From Bacteroidota bacterium (GTDB lineage Bacteria; Bacteroidota; Bacteroidia; Chitinophagales; Chitinophagaceae): a stretch of DNA of 43,728 bases. This document shows positions 24,013 through 32,864 of the stretch, piece by piece (the stretch's first letter is position 1; the number at the start of each line of letters is the position of its first letter). Position numbers and translations under genes: made by a program. The notes under the pieces are model-generated. The model was not told the DNA's origin. It worked only from the letters and a program-made list of their open reading frames with translations, and made no database searches. Location: the NCBI GenBank assembly GCA_963169635.1, contig CAUJDL010000046.1:1-43728 (forward strand), given 5' to 3'.

Positions 24013-24624
24013 ATGAATAATACCTTAAAGAAAATAGTTATTATTGGTGCAGAAAGTACAGGAAAAAGTACTTTATGTGAGTTATTAGCTCAACATTATA
24101 AAACAGAATGGTGTCCAGAATTTGCAAGAGAATATTTATTAACCAATGGCACTAATTATACATTTGATGATTTAGAAATTATAGCAAAAGGACAATTAGC
24201 TTTAGAAGCTGAATATGAAAGAAAAGTAAATACACTTTGGCAACCCAGTACTGATGGTGCATTTATTAATAGTCAATCATTAACAGTTATTCATCATTCA
24301 CCATTACTTTTTATAGATACAAATATGTATGTAATGAAAGTTTGGTGTGAGTATGTTTTTGGTAAATGTCATCAATTTATTTTAGATGAAATAGTCAACA
24401 AACCTTACGATTTTTATTTATTATGTAATATAGATTTGCCTTGGGTACAAGATGAGTTAAGAGAATATCCTGATGAAAAACCAAGAAAAGAATTGCACCA
24501 TATTTATAAAGATATCATGATAAATCAAACTACACCATGGGTAGAAATAAAAGGCAATAATTATGAAGAAAGATTAACTCAGGCTATAGATGCAGTTAAT
24601 AAAATTATTGGTGTAAAACCATAA
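24013..24624 (+). CDS. NadR-like P-loop kinase (probable nicotinamide riboside kinase)
   Basis: The 203-residue P-loop protein matches the kinase half of NadR: Walker A GAESTGKST at residues 12-20, WCPEFAREYL, LFIDTNMYVMKVWCEY, and LLCNIDLPWVQDELREYPD with the typical WV.D..R pattern. NadR C-terminal domains phosphorylate nicotinamide riboside to NMN in NAD salvage. The adenylyltransferase and repressor parts of NadR are absent, so this is a stand-alone kinase. A PnuC transporter is often beside it in Bacteroidota but is not seen here. Its product would feed the NAD used by NadK in this window. Substrate is inferred. Confidence 0.82.
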   Translation: MNNTLKKIVIIGAESTGKSTLCELLAQHYKTEWCPEFAREYLLTNGTNYTFDDLEIIAKGQLALEAEYERKVNTLWQPSTDGAFINSQSLTVIHHSPLLFIDTNMYVMKVWCEYVFGKCHQFILDEIVNKPYDFYLLCNIDLPWVQDELREYPDEKPRKELHHIYKDIMINQTTPWVEIKGNNYEERLTQAIDAVNKIIGVKP

Positions 24625-24733
24625 AACTTACTTTATCATTTTTATCATCACTTCATCATTATTAACATTTAGACAACATTTCAAACGATTATTTTCGTAC
24701 ATAAACTATTAATTGTATTTAATTAAAATACTT

Positions 24734-27604
24734 ATGCAAAAAATTTTATTCATCATTGCTATTTTTTTATTGGCTACAACTGCTAATGCTCAACAAAATC
24801 CTACATTAAAAGGTAAATTAACAGATACAGTTGCAAAGCAATCTTTAAAAGATGCTACAATAACTATATTACATCCTAAAGATTCTACTGTAGAAGCTTT
24901 TGGATTAGCTAATAAAGAAGGCAATTTTGAAATTAGAGCTACTTCATTTGGTACTTATTTAATACAAATTAGCTTTAATGGTTACGAACATTTTTTTAAA
25001 ACTGTATCGTTTAGCAAACAAAATGCAACTGTAGATTTAGGTACTATTTATTTAAAGCCTACAGCTTCTGAATTAGAAGGTGTAGCTGTTGTAGCTGCTC
25101 CTGTACAAATAAAAGGCGATACTACAGAGTTTCATGCAAATAGTTTTAAAACAAAACCTAATGCAACCGCAGAAGATTTATTAAAAAAATTACCAGGTGT
25201 ACAAGTAGATAAAAGTGGAAGTGTAACAGTACAAGGACAAACAGTAAAACGTGTTTTAGTAGATGGTAAAAGATTTTTTGGAGATGACCCAACAACAGCT
25301 ACAAAAAATTTACCAAGCGATATGATTGAAAAAGTACAAACCTATGATGCTAAAAGCGATCAAAGTACTTTTAGTGGTTTTGATGATGGTAACAGAGAAA
25401 CTACTATTAATTTTATCACTAAGAAAAACAGAAAAAAAGGATACTTTGGCAAACTAAGTGTTGGTGCAGGTAATAATGAACGATATAGCACTAATGCAAA
25501 CTTTAATAGGTTTAATGGAAATCAGCAAATATCATTTATAGGTCAAGGTAATAATATTAATCAGCAAAACTTTTCTATTCAAGATTTATTGGGAGTAATG
25601 AATCCTTCTGGTGGTGGTGGAATGTTTTCTATGGGAGGAGGCAGAGGTGGTGGAAATTTAGGAAATTTTATGACTGCCAATCAAGCAGGCATTGCTACTA
25701 CATGGGCTGGTGGTATAAATTACAACGATTATTGGAGCCCTAAAACAAGTGTTAGTGGTAGTTATTTTTATAATAACATGAAAGTAAATAATGATAATGA
25801 AAACTATACAGAAACATTTGTAACTAACGACTCATCTCAATTTAATAACAATAAAACTTTTTCTGGAAATACAAATCAAAACCATCGTTTTAATTTTGAG
25901 ATAGACCAAAAAATAGATTCTAATAATTCTATTTTAATTCGTCCAAACTTTAGCTATCAACAAAATGAAAATAATCAACAAACAATTTCTACTTTAACCA
26001 AAGGAAAATCTATTTATTTAAGCCAAGTACAACAATTAATTAATAACAATAGCGATGGTTATAATTTTAGTACTTCAATTTTATTTAGACATAAATTTAA
26101 AAAACGTGGTCGTACAATATCTTTAAACTTAACACCAGGCTTAAGCAATAGCGAATCTGATGGTACTAATATTTCTTACAATAATATTAATACTTCTGGT
26201 GGTATAGTAATAGATACAGCAAATCAAATTAATAGTACCAACAGAAATGGAAAAACTTTTAGTAGCAATTTATCTTATACTGAGCCAATAGGTAAAAGAG
26301 GACAAATTGAATTAAGTTATATTTATAATTACAATAAAAACAACTCAGACCAACAAACATTTTTATACAATAAAAACACAGGCAATTTTGATATTGTAGT
26401 GCCTAACCTTACCAATAAATTTGATAATACAAATATCTCTAACAGATTTAATGTACAATATAGAGAGCAAGTAACAAAAGATTGGAGTTATACTTTAGGT
26501 ATGGGTGTACAATATGCAGAACTTACCAGCAACAATCAAACAAAATCTACGAACTTAAGTAATAAGTTTACTAATTACTTTCCAAGTTTTCAATTAAGAT
26601 ATAGTAAAAGCAGAACAAAAAATTTACGTTTCGATTATAGAGGAAGTACTAATGCACCATCTATTACACAGTTGCAAGATGTAATTGATAATAGCAACCA
26701 ATTATATATTAAAAATGGTAATCCAGATTTGGCTCAAGAGTTTAGACACAACTTTAGTATCTTTTACTCTAAGTTTAATATGATAACATTTAAAAACTTT
26801 TTTGTTAGCTTAAATGGTAGTTTAACACAAAATAAAATTGGAAATAGTATTGTACAAAATGTAGGTGCAAATCCAATTATTGTAGATGGAATGATATTAA
26901 TACCTGGTGCACAATATTCAAAACCTGTAAATATAAATGGAGCTATGAATATTTCTGGTTTTATCAACTATGGTTTCCCTGTTAAAAAACCAAAATCAAA
27001 TGTAAACCTTACTACTACTTTAATGTATATGAAAGATATTAACCTTTATAATAACGTAAAAAACTACACACACAATTATGTTATTGGCGAAAGAGTAAGT
27101 TATAATATGAATATTAAAGAAATTTTTGACCTTAATTTTTCAAGCTCATCTTCTTATACTATTGCAAGGTATTCTTTAAATAATACACAAGATGGCGATT
27201 ATTTTACACAAATATTTTCTGTAGAGCCAACTTATAGTTCAAAATCTGGTTGGATTGTTGGTAGCGAATTTGATTTAACAATGTATCGTGGGCAAAGTGC
27301 AGGTTATAATCAAACAATACCTATCTGGAATTTTTCTATTGCAAAAACTATCTTTAAAAATAAAGAAGGAGAAATTAAGTTTAGTGTGTATGATTTATTA
27401 AATCAGAATAAAAGTATTACACGAACTGTGCAACAAAACTATATACAAGATACACGTACTACAGTATTAACACAATATGTAATGCTTAGCTTTACTTATA
27501 ACCTTAGAAAGTTTGCAGGTAGTGGACAAAAAATGCCTTCGTTTATGAGAGGTATGATGCGTGGTGGAGGCTCGCCAATGAGAACTATGAGAATAGGCGG
27601 ATAA
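24734..27604 (+). CDS. Outer membrane beta-barrel protein with carboxypeptidase-like and plug domains
   Basis: The 956-residue outer membrane protein is of the TonB-receptor-like kind. Signal peptide (MQKILFIIAIFLLATTANAQ, residues 1-20), a carboxypeptidase-regulatory-like fold (about 22-105; LKGKLTDTVAKQSLKDATI), a plug region (about 125-230; LKKLPGVQVDKSGSVTVQGQ and VLVDGKRFFGDDPTTATKNL), and a long barrel rich in Asn, Ser, Tyr and Thr. The form matches OMP_b-brl_3-type proteins. A Gly/Met-rich loop lies near residues 290-310 and a Met/Arg/Gly-rich tail (RGMMRGGG) ends the protein. No SusD partner is adjacent, so sugar uptake is not indicated. The substrate is unknown. The start at 24734 is chosen for the signal peptide over an upstream in-frame start at 24713. 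Confidence 0.88.
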   Translation: MQKILFIIAIFLLATTANAQQNPTLKGKLTDTVAKQSLKDATITILHPKDSTVEAFGLANKEGNFEIRATSFGTYLIQISFNGYEHFFKTVSFSKQNATVDLGTIYLKPTASELEGVAVVAAPVQIKGDTTEFHANSFKTKPNATAEDLLKKLPGVQVDKSGSVTVQGQTVKRVLVDGKRFFGDDPTTATKNLPSDMIEKVQTYDAKSDQSTFSGFDDGNRETTINFITKKNRKKGYFGKLSVGAGNNERYSTNANFNRFNGNQQISFIGQGNNINQQNFSIQDLLGVMNPSGGGGMFSMGGGRGGGNLGNFMTANQAGIATTWAGGINYNDYWSPKTSVSGSYFYNNMKVNNDNENYTETFVTNDSSQFNNNKTFSGNTNQNHRFNFEIDQKIDSNNSILIRPNFSYQQNENNQQTISTLTKGKSIYLSQVQQLINNNSDGYNFSTSILFRHKFKKRGRTISLNLTPGLSNSESDGTNISYNNINTSGGIVIDTANQINSTNRNGKTFSSNLSYTEPIGKRGQIELSYIYNYNKNNSDQQTFLYNKNTGNFDIVVPNLTNKFDNTNISNRFNVQYREQVTKDWSYTLGMGVQYAELTSNNQTKSTNLSNKFTNYFPSFQLRYSKSRTKNLRFDYRGSTNAPSITQLQDVIDNSNQLYIKNGNPDLAQEFRHNFSIFYSKFNMITFKNFFVSLNGSLTQNKIGNSIVQNVGANPIIVDGMILIPGAQYSKPVNINGAMNISGFINYGFPVKKPKSNVNLTTTLMYMKDINLYNNVKNYTHNYVIGERVSYNMNIKEIFDLNFSSSSSYTIARYSLNNTQDGDYFTQIFSVEPTYSSKSGWIVGSEFDLTMYRGQSAGYNQTIPIWNFSIAKTIFKNKEGEIKFSVYDLLNQNKSITRTVQQNYIQDTRTTVLTQYVMLSFTYNLRKFAGSGQKMPSFMRGMMRGGGSPMRTMRIGG

Positions 27605-27632
27605 TTAACTTTCAACTTCATTGAATACTATT

Positions 27633-27640
27633 TATTTTTG
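27633..27640 (+). promoter_or_regulatory. -7 promoter element of tsaB
   Basis: TATTTTTG is a perfect TAnnTTTG. TTTC at 27610-27613, 19 bp upstream, is a three-of-four match to the -33 TTTG. The leader would be about 17 nt. Confidence 0.55.
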
Positions 27641-27660
27641 CTTTTTATAAAATAAAAGTA

Positions 27661-28365
27661 TTGGCATTACTATTACATATTGATACAGCATTAGAACATG
27701 CTGGTGTTTATTTATCTAATAACCATCAAATATTAGCAGCAGAAAAAAATACTGAACAAAAAAATCATGCATCTTTTTTACAGCCAACCATACAAAAAAT
27801 ATTGCAGCAGCAAAAATTATCTATACAAAGTATAGATGCAGTTGTTGTAGTAAATGGCCCTGGTAGTTATACAGGTTTAAGAGTAGGTCTTGCATCTGCA
27901 AAAGGAATTTGTTATGCTTTACAAAAACCATTAATTACATTAAATACTTTGCACTTAATGGCAAATGCCATGCATCAAAATATTACTCAGTTTTTACCAG
28001 AAAATAATGAGCAAAAACCTGTGTTATATTGCCCAATGATAGATGCCAGAAGAATGGAAGTATATACTGCTTTATACAATCAGCAAATGCAAGAAATTAT
28101 ACAACCAACTGCAATGATTTTAGATGAGCATAGTTTTTACAATAACTTAAAAGAACATATTATTGTTTTTTTTGGAAATGGACATCATAAATTAAAGCAA
28201 ATAAATCATCATTCAAATGCTGTATATGTCAATTTTCATTACTTGCCAGAAAGTATTGTAGCACTTGCAGAAGAAGCATTTACTACAAATAATTTTGCCA
28301 ATTTAGCTTATAGCGAACCTTATTATTTAAAAGATTTTTATACACCTACGAAAGGCAAAATTTAA
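27661..28365 (+). CDS. tsaB: tRNA threonylcarbamoyladenosine protein TsaB
   Basis: The 234-residue protein is an ASKHA-fold partner of TsaD in making N6-threonylcarbamoyladenosine at position 37 of ANN-decoding tRNAs. It shows the N-terminal LLHIDTALEHAGVYL, the signature VVNGPGSYTGLRVGLASAKGI near residue 65, and PMIDARRMEVYTALY. The start is TTG, which gives the family's usual beginning (MALLLHIDTA); no ATG lies nearby. The C-terminal part is diverged, as usual for TsaB. A promoter element precedes it. The ArsR-type gene follows about 77 bp later on the same strand. TsaD and TsaE genes are not in this window. Confidence 0.92.
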   Translation: MALLLHIDTALEHAGVYLSNNHQILAAEKNTEQKNHASFLQPTIQKILQQQKLSIQSIDAVVVVNGPGSYTGLRVGLASAKGICYALQKPLITLNTLHLMANAMHQNITQFLPENNEQKPVLYCPMIDARRMEVYTALYNQQMQEIIQPTAMILDEHSFYNNLKEHIIVFFGNGHHKLKQINHHSNAVYVNFHYLPESIVALAEEAFTTNNFANLAYSEPYYLKDFYTPTKGKI

Positions 28366-28442
28366 TTTTTTAAGAAAATATAGTTTTATATGGCAAATAT
28401 TTTCTACATTTATGACTTCTTTAACCCCCAAAGAATCATTTT

Positions 28443-28772
28443 ATGAACCAGTTAAACTTAGTTCTATCAAATGGTGTAACACCTATTGTTATAGAGCCTC
28501 TTAAGTTAAAAAAAGCTGCTTTAACACTCAGGTCTTTAAATCACAAGTTACGCCAACAAATTGTAAAGTTAATTGACGAAAAAAAATCAATTACTGTTAC
28601 TGAATTGTATGTTAAGATGCGTATTGAGCAATCTGTAGCATCGCAACATTTAGCTATTTTAAGAAGAGCAGGAATAGTTAATACTAAAAGAGATGGAAAA
28701 AGTATTCATTATTCTGTAAACTATTCAAGAATAGAACAAGTGCTAATAATAGCAGAAAGCTTGTTAAACTAA
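28443..28772 (+). CDS. ArsR/SmtB-type winged-helix regulator
   Basis: The 109-residue regulator has an ArsR-like winged helix: LRSLNHKLRQQIVKLIDEKKSITVTELYVKMRIEQSVASQHLAILRRAGIVNTKRDGKSIHYSV in order across residues 30-97 (helix-turn-helix QSVASQHLAILRRAG). No cysteine metal-binding box (ELCVCDL type) is present, so a metal sensor is unlikely; redox or another signal, or constitutive DNA binding, is possible. The N-terminal 25 residues are an extra arm. No target operon lies beside it. It ends at a strong terminator shared with engB on the other strand. Confidence 0.88.
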   Translation: MNQLNLVLSNGVTPIVIEPLKLKKAALTLRSLNHKLRQQIVKLIDEKKSITVTELYVKMRIEQSVASQHLAILRRAGIVNTKRDGKSIHYSVNYSRIEQVLIIAESLLN

Positions 28773-28777
28773 TTATC

Positions 28778-28814
28778 AGCCTACAATTACTAAAAATATG
28801 TTGTAGGCTTTTTT
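28778..28814. terminator. Terminator shared by the ArsR-type gene and engB
   Basis: AGCCTACAA (28778-28786) pairs with TTGTAGGCT (28801-28809), loop 14 nt, then T-run. The T-run overlaps the engB stop codon. Confidence 0.8.
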
Positions 28815-29412
28815 ATTTATTTTCCTCAAAACAACTTTGTATAAAAGTTAATAACTCCTCCCTACCTATTTTTTTCTCTGCACTGGTAATAAAACTTTGA
28901 GGTAAAAACTGCCAGGTTTCTTTCATTTTATTTAAAAAACTTTGCTCATTTCTTTTTACTGCATTAGGTTTTTCTTTATCTGCTTTGGTAAAAACTAAAA
29001 CAAAAGGTACTTGCCATTCTCCTAATTTATTAATAAAGGCTAAATCATTTTGTTGTGGCGAGTGCCTTACATCTATTAATACAAAAACATTAATAAGGTT
29101 TTCTCTTTTTCTTAAATAATTTTCTATCATTTGCTCCCATCTGTTTCTATCTTTTTGAGAGCGTTTAGCATATCCATAACCTGGCAAATCCACTAAATAC
29201 CAACTATTATTAATAATAAAATGATTGATTAATTGAGTTTTACCAGGTGTTGCAGATGTTTTGGCTAAATTTTTTTGATTTACCAACATATTTATTAAAG
29301 AAGATTTACCAACATTACTTCTTCCTATAAAAGCAAATTCTGGCTTATCGGGTGTTGGACATTTTTCAAAACTTGGTGATGAAATTAGGTATTGAGCAGT
29401 TTTAATTTGCAT
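28813..29412 (-). CDS. engB: Ribosome biogenesis GTPase EngB (YihA/YsxC)
   Basis: The 199-residue GTPase helps assemble the large ribosomal subunit. G motifs are all visible: G1 GRSNVGKSSLINML, G2 TPGKTQLINHF, G3 DLPGYGYAKRS, G4 TKADK, and G5-like TSAEKK. Length fits the family. The start is the ATG at 29412 (MQIKTAQYLISSP). A near-consensus -7 element (TATCTTTA) ends only four bases before this codon, so the mRNA may have almost no leader. The gene converges on the ArsR-type gene and is divergent from the mevalonate operon. Confidence 0.95.
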   Translation of the reverse strand: MQIKTAQYLISSPSFEKCPTPDKPEFAFIGRSNVGKSSLINMLVNQKNLAKTSATPGKTQLINHFIINNSWYLVDLPGYGYAKRSQKDRNRWEQMIENYLRKRENLINVFVLIDVRHSPQQNDLAFINKLGEWQVPFVLVFTKADKEKPNAVKRNEQSFLNKMKETWQFLPQSFITSAEKKIGREELLTFIQSCFEENK

Positions 29413-29416
29413 ATTG

Positions 29417-29424
29417 TAAAGATA
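29417..29424 (-). promoter_or_regulatory. Possible -7 element of engB
   Basis: The minus strand reads TATCTTTA, one base off consensus, ending four bases before the ATG at 29412. The same four-base gap is seen before the PP-loop gene at 20481. Confidence 0.35.
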
Positions 29425-29521
29425 ATTTGATAGTTAGTATCATCAAAAATTAAACTGTTATTTTATTAATTCTTAATAATACAATTCTGTAAGTATAAAT
29501 GTAATTGCCACTATTAAACTG

Positions 29522-29529
29522 TATTTTTG
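29522..29529 (+). promoter_or_regulatory. -7 promoter element of the mevalonate operon
   Basis: TATTTTTG is a perfect TAnnTTTG, 36 bp before the fni ATG. No TTTG lies at the -33 spacing. The in-frame TTG at 29527 falls inside this element and cannot be the start codon. Confidence 0.55.
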
Positions 29530-29565
29530 CTTTCATTAAAGAAAATAGTTACGTTGTATATTTTT

Positions 29566-30603
29566 ATGAGTAGCAAAAAACAAGTTTTAGCCATTAATTC
29601 AAAAAAAACTGCCACCAGAAAAGATAGTCATATTGCATTAGCATTATTATCTCAAAACTCACTGATTGATGCACGTTTTTATTATGAACCAATGTTGGCA
29701 GCACATCCTAATAAAAATGATGAATGGCCAATAAGTATTGGTAATAGAAAAATGAAATATCCAATTTGGATTTCTAGCATGACAGGCGGCACTACTAAAA
29801 CAAATGAAATAAATAATAGATTAGCAATTGCAGCAGCAAAATTTGGTTTAGGTATGGGTGTTGGTTCTGCAAGAATTGCTTTAGAAAATAAAGAAAAAAT
29901 AAACGACTTTAATTTAAGACCCATATTAGGCAATCAAACTCCTTTTTATTTAAACTTTGGTATTGCACAAATAGAAAAAATGATTGCTGCAAAATCATTA
30001 AATGCAATTAATAAATTAGTAGAAAAGTTAAAAGCAGATGGCGTAATTATTCATGTAAATCCTTTACAAGAATGGATGCAACCAGAAGGAGATTTTATAA
30101 AACATGCACCACTACAAACCATTGAAACATTTTTACAACAAGTAAAATTACCACTCATTGTAAAAGAAGTAGGGCAAGGCTTTGGCTATCAAAGCATGAA
30201 AAAATTATTACAATTACCTTTAACTGCAATAGAGTTTGCTGCTAATGGTGGTACTAATTTTTCTAAATTAGAATTATTAAGAAATAAAACAAAAGCAAAA
30301 TATTTAAAACCCTTTGAGCAAGTAGGTCATTCAGCAGAAGAAATGGTAGCTTTCAATAATCAACTAATAAAAGAATTAGGCAACAAAAGAAAATGTAATA
30401 CCATTATTATAAGTGGAGGAATTAAAAACTTTTTAGACGGATATTATTTAATACAAAAATCTACTGCAAATGCTATGTTTGGTATGGCTTCAGAAATATT
30501 GAAACATGCCAAAGAATCTCAAGCAGCTTTAGATGAGTTTATCCAATATCAAATAGAAGGTATTTTATTAGCACGTACTTTTTTAACTATTAAAGAAAAT
30601 TAA
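29566..30603 (+). CDS. fni: Type 2 isopentenyl-diphosphate isomerase (FMN-dependent)
   Basis: The enzyme interconverts isopentenyl and dimethylallyl diphosphate with FMN and NADPH. The 345-residue barrel shows KDSHIALAL, WISSMTGGT, GMGVGSAR, IIHVNPLQEWMQPEGD with the family's QE pair, PLIVKEVGQGF, and the phosphate-binding IIISGGI. The start is ATG 29566. It opens a five-gene operon with mvaA starting two bases after its stop. Having type 2 isomerase with the mevalonate pathway is common in Gram-positive bacteria and in part of the Bacteroidota. HMG-CoA synthase is not in this window, so the pathway begins elsewhere. Confidence 0.94.
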   Translation: MSSKKQVLAINSKKTATRKDSHIALALLSQNSLIDARFYYEPMLAAHPNKNDEWPISIGNRKMKYPIWISSMTGGTTKTNEINNRLAIAAAKFGLGMGVGSARIALENKEKINDFNLRPILGNQTPFYLNFGIAQIEKMIAAKSLNAINKLVEKLKADGVIIHVNPLQEWMQPEGDFIKHAPLQTIETFLQQVKLPLIVKEVGQGFGYQSMKKLLQLPLTAIEFAANGGTNFSKLELLRNKTKAKYLKPFEQVGHSAEEMVAFNNQLIKELGNKRKCNTIIISGGIKNFLDGYYLIQKSTANAMFGMASEILKHAKESQAALDEFIQYQIEGILLARTFLTIKEN

Positions 30604-30605
30604 CA

Positions 30606-31940
30606 ATGAAGAAAGAACATAAAATTGTTCATGGCTTTTCTAAAAAAAGTAGAGACGAAAAATTAACTATTGTAACAGAAAAAAATATTGATGCAGCAAA
30701 TGCATTAGCAATTTTTAAAAGCTTTCATCATGCAGATAGTAAAATGCAAAACTTATTAGAAGAGTTTAGCGAAAATACTATTTCTAATTTTCCATTACCA
30801 TTTTGTATTTGCCCTAATATGCTTATTAATAATAAAGCATACATGGTACCAATGGTTATAGAAGAAAGCTCTGTAGTAGCTGCTGCAGCTAATAGTGCAA
30901 AATTTTGGTTTACCAGAGGTGGTTTTAAAACAACCATTATTAATACAGAAAAAATTGGACAAGTTCATTTTCTATGGAAAGATGATAAAGCATTACTTGT
31001 ACAAAAATTTGCTGATTTAAAAGAAAAATTAGTAAAAGATTGTTTTGATATTACAGAAAATATGGTAAAACGTGGTGGTGGTATTTTAAATATTGAGCTA
31101 AGAGATTTAAGCGATAAAGAACCACACTTAATGCAACTTTATGCAACATTTGAAACCATAGATTCTATGGGTGCAAATTTTATTAACTCTTGTTTAGAGC
31201 AGTTTGCAAATACCTTTAAACAATGGCATGCAGCACAAAAAGAATTTACAAAAGATGGATTAGAAATTATTATGTGTATTCTCTCTAACTATACACCAAA
31301 TTGCAGAGTAAAATGTTATGTAGAAACTTCTATTAATGAGTTAGATAATATTGTAGCAGGTATGAGTGGTAAAGAGTTTGCCAGAAGATTTCGTTTAGGT
31401 GTACGTATTGCAGAGTTAGACCCTCATAGAGCTACTACACATAATAAAGGAATTATGAATGGTGTAGATGCTGTAGTATTAGCAACAGGCAACGATTTTA
31501 GAGCAGTAGAAGCATGTAGCCATACTTATGCAGCACAATCGGGTAGTTATACTTCATTAAGTCATGTTGATATTGATGAAAATACTTTTCGTTTTACTGT
31601 AGAAATTCCTTTTGCTTTAGGCGTTGTTGGTGGTTTAACTACTTTACATCCTTTAGTAAAATTAAGTTTAGAATTGTTAGATAATCCTTCTGCAACAGAA
31701 TTAATGAGTATTGCTGCAGCTACTGGTTTAGCTAATAATTTTTCTGCTGTAAAAAATTTAGTTACAGTTGGTATTCAGCAAGGGCACATGAAAATGCACT
31801 TACTAAATATTTTAAAACAACTAAAAGTACCAGAAAGCAGAAAACAAGAAGTGATAGAATATTTTAAAGATAAAGTAGTAAGCGTATCTGCTGTAAGAAA
31901 TTTAGCAGAAAGATGGAGTTTAATAGAAACTACACATTAA
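30606..31940 (+). CDS. mvaA: Class II HMG-CoA reductase
   Basis: The enzyme reduces HMG-CoA to mevalonate. The 444-residue protein has no membrane anchor, as in bacterial class II enzymes. Landmarks: MVIEESSVVAAAANSAKFW with the catalytic Glu near residue 85, TIDSMGANFINS, the nucleotide-binding and catalytic stretch AELDPHRATTHNKGIMNGVD, ALATGNDFRAVEA-like VLATGNDFRAVEACSH with Asp, IPFALGVVGG, and the late QQGHMKMHL with the catalytic His. Biosynthetic direction is inferred from the operon, because degradative mevalonate users would not need the decarboxylase and kinases beside it. It sits between fni (2 bp) and the GYDIA-type kinase (23 bp). Confidence 0.95.
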   Translation: MKKEHKIVHGFSKKSRDEKLTIVTEKNIDAANALAIFKSFHHADSKMQNLLEEFSENTISNFPLPFCICPNMLINNKAYMVPMVIEESSVVAAAANSAKFWFTRGGFKTTIINTEKIGQVHFLWKDDKALLVQKFADLKEKLVKDCFDITENMVKRGGGILNIELRDLSDKEPHLMQLYATFETIDSMGANFINSCLEQFANTFKQWHAAQKEFTKDGLEIIMCILSNYTPNCRVKCYVETSINELDNIVAGMSGKEFARRFRLGVRIAELDPHRATTHNKGIMNGVDAVVLATGNDFRAVEACSHTYAAQSGSYTSLSHVDIDENTFRFTVEIPFALGVVGGLTTLHPLVKLSLELLDNPSATELMSIAAATGLANNFSAVKNLVTVGIQQGHMKMHLLNILKQLKVPESRKQEVIEYFKDKVVSVSAVRNLAERWSLIETTH

Positions 31941-31963
31941 TATTTTAAAGAGAGCTGTTATAA

Positions 31964-32863
31964 ATGGAAGTATTAAAATATGAAGCATCAGGAAAATTAT
32001 TATTATTTGGAGAATACTTTGTTTTAAGGGGCTCTAAATGCTTAGCTATTCCACTTAATGTAGGTCAGGCTGTTACTATTACACAACATACTAATCAACA
32101 TATTTTTTGGCAATGTTTTGATGAGCAAAATAATTGTTGGCTTACAATAGAGTTTTCTACTGCATTAGAAATTGTACAAACAAACGATCTAGAAAAAGCA
32201 AAAATTGTACAACAGCTTTTACAATACATCAAACAAAAAAATAAAAATATTTTATTAGAGCAACTAAATTTTCAATTTACACTTTCTTTTAATAGAGCAT
32301 TTGGTTTTGGTACAAGTGCTACACTTATTTCATTATTAAGTCAGTGGTCTGGTGTAAATGCTTATGATTTATTAGCAAATACATTTGAAGGCTCAGGCTA
32401 CGATATTGCTACAGCTACTGCAAGCAAACCTATTGTTTATATTATTCAGCAAAAAACAATTACAACATTTACTTTAGCTAAAAATATTACACCTTATATA
32501 TTATTTATTTATTTAGGTAAAAAACAAATTAGCTCTAAAGAAATTAATGCATTTAAAAATAAAATAATTACACCACAACAATTAGAGCAAATGAATAATA
32601 TAGTGTTAAGTGCTACTAATTGTACTGAAATAGAAGCTTGGGAAAATCTTATGCAACAAAGTGAAACATTAGTGGCATCTGTTTTAAATACATTGCCTAT
32701 TAAAGAACAAATGTTTCAAGATTATCCATTTGCAATAAAATCTTTAGGAGCTTGGGGAGGAGATTTTATTATGGCAACATGTAGAGATATAAATACTGCT
32801 AAAAACTATTTTCTGCAAAAAAATATGACAACATTTTTTACTTACAACGAATTGATAAAATAA
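31964..32863 (+). CDS. GYDIA-family GHMP kinase, possible phosphomevalonate kinase
   Basis: The 299-residue GHMP-fold kinase begins ASGKLLLFGEYFVLRG, has an ATP-loop FGFGTSATLISLLSQW (about residue 113) and the name-giving GYDIATATA block near residue 145, and ends with KSLGAWGGDFIMAT. GYDIA-type kinases are found in Bacteroidota mevalonate operons. The mevalonate kinase and decarboxylase are both assigned to neighbours, so this one is the best candidate for the missing phosphomevalonate kinase step; that is inference from context. The normal GHMP motif PxxxGLGSSA is altered (no Gly-Leu-Gly-Ser-Ser-Ala). It ends one base before mvaD. Confidence 0.85.
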   Translation: MEVLKYEASGKLLLFGEYFVLRGSKCLAIPLNVGQAVTITQHTNQHIFWQCFDEQNNCWLTIEFSTALEIVQTNDLEKAKIVQQLLQYIKQKNKNILLEQLNFQFTLSFNRAFGFGTSATLISLLSQWSGVNAYDLLANTFEGSGYDIATATASKPIVYIIQQKTITTFTLAKNITPYILFIYLGKKQISSKEINAFKNKIITPQQLEQMNNIVLSATNCTEIEAWENLMQQSETLVASVLNTLPIKEQMFQDYPFAIKSLGAWGGDFIMATCRDINTAKNYFLQKNMTTFFTYNELIK

Positions 32864-32864
32864 A

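Noticed and set aside
29527-29565. TTG start for fni, adding 13 residues
   Set aside because: The TTG lies within the -7 element and could not be transcribed as a start codon.
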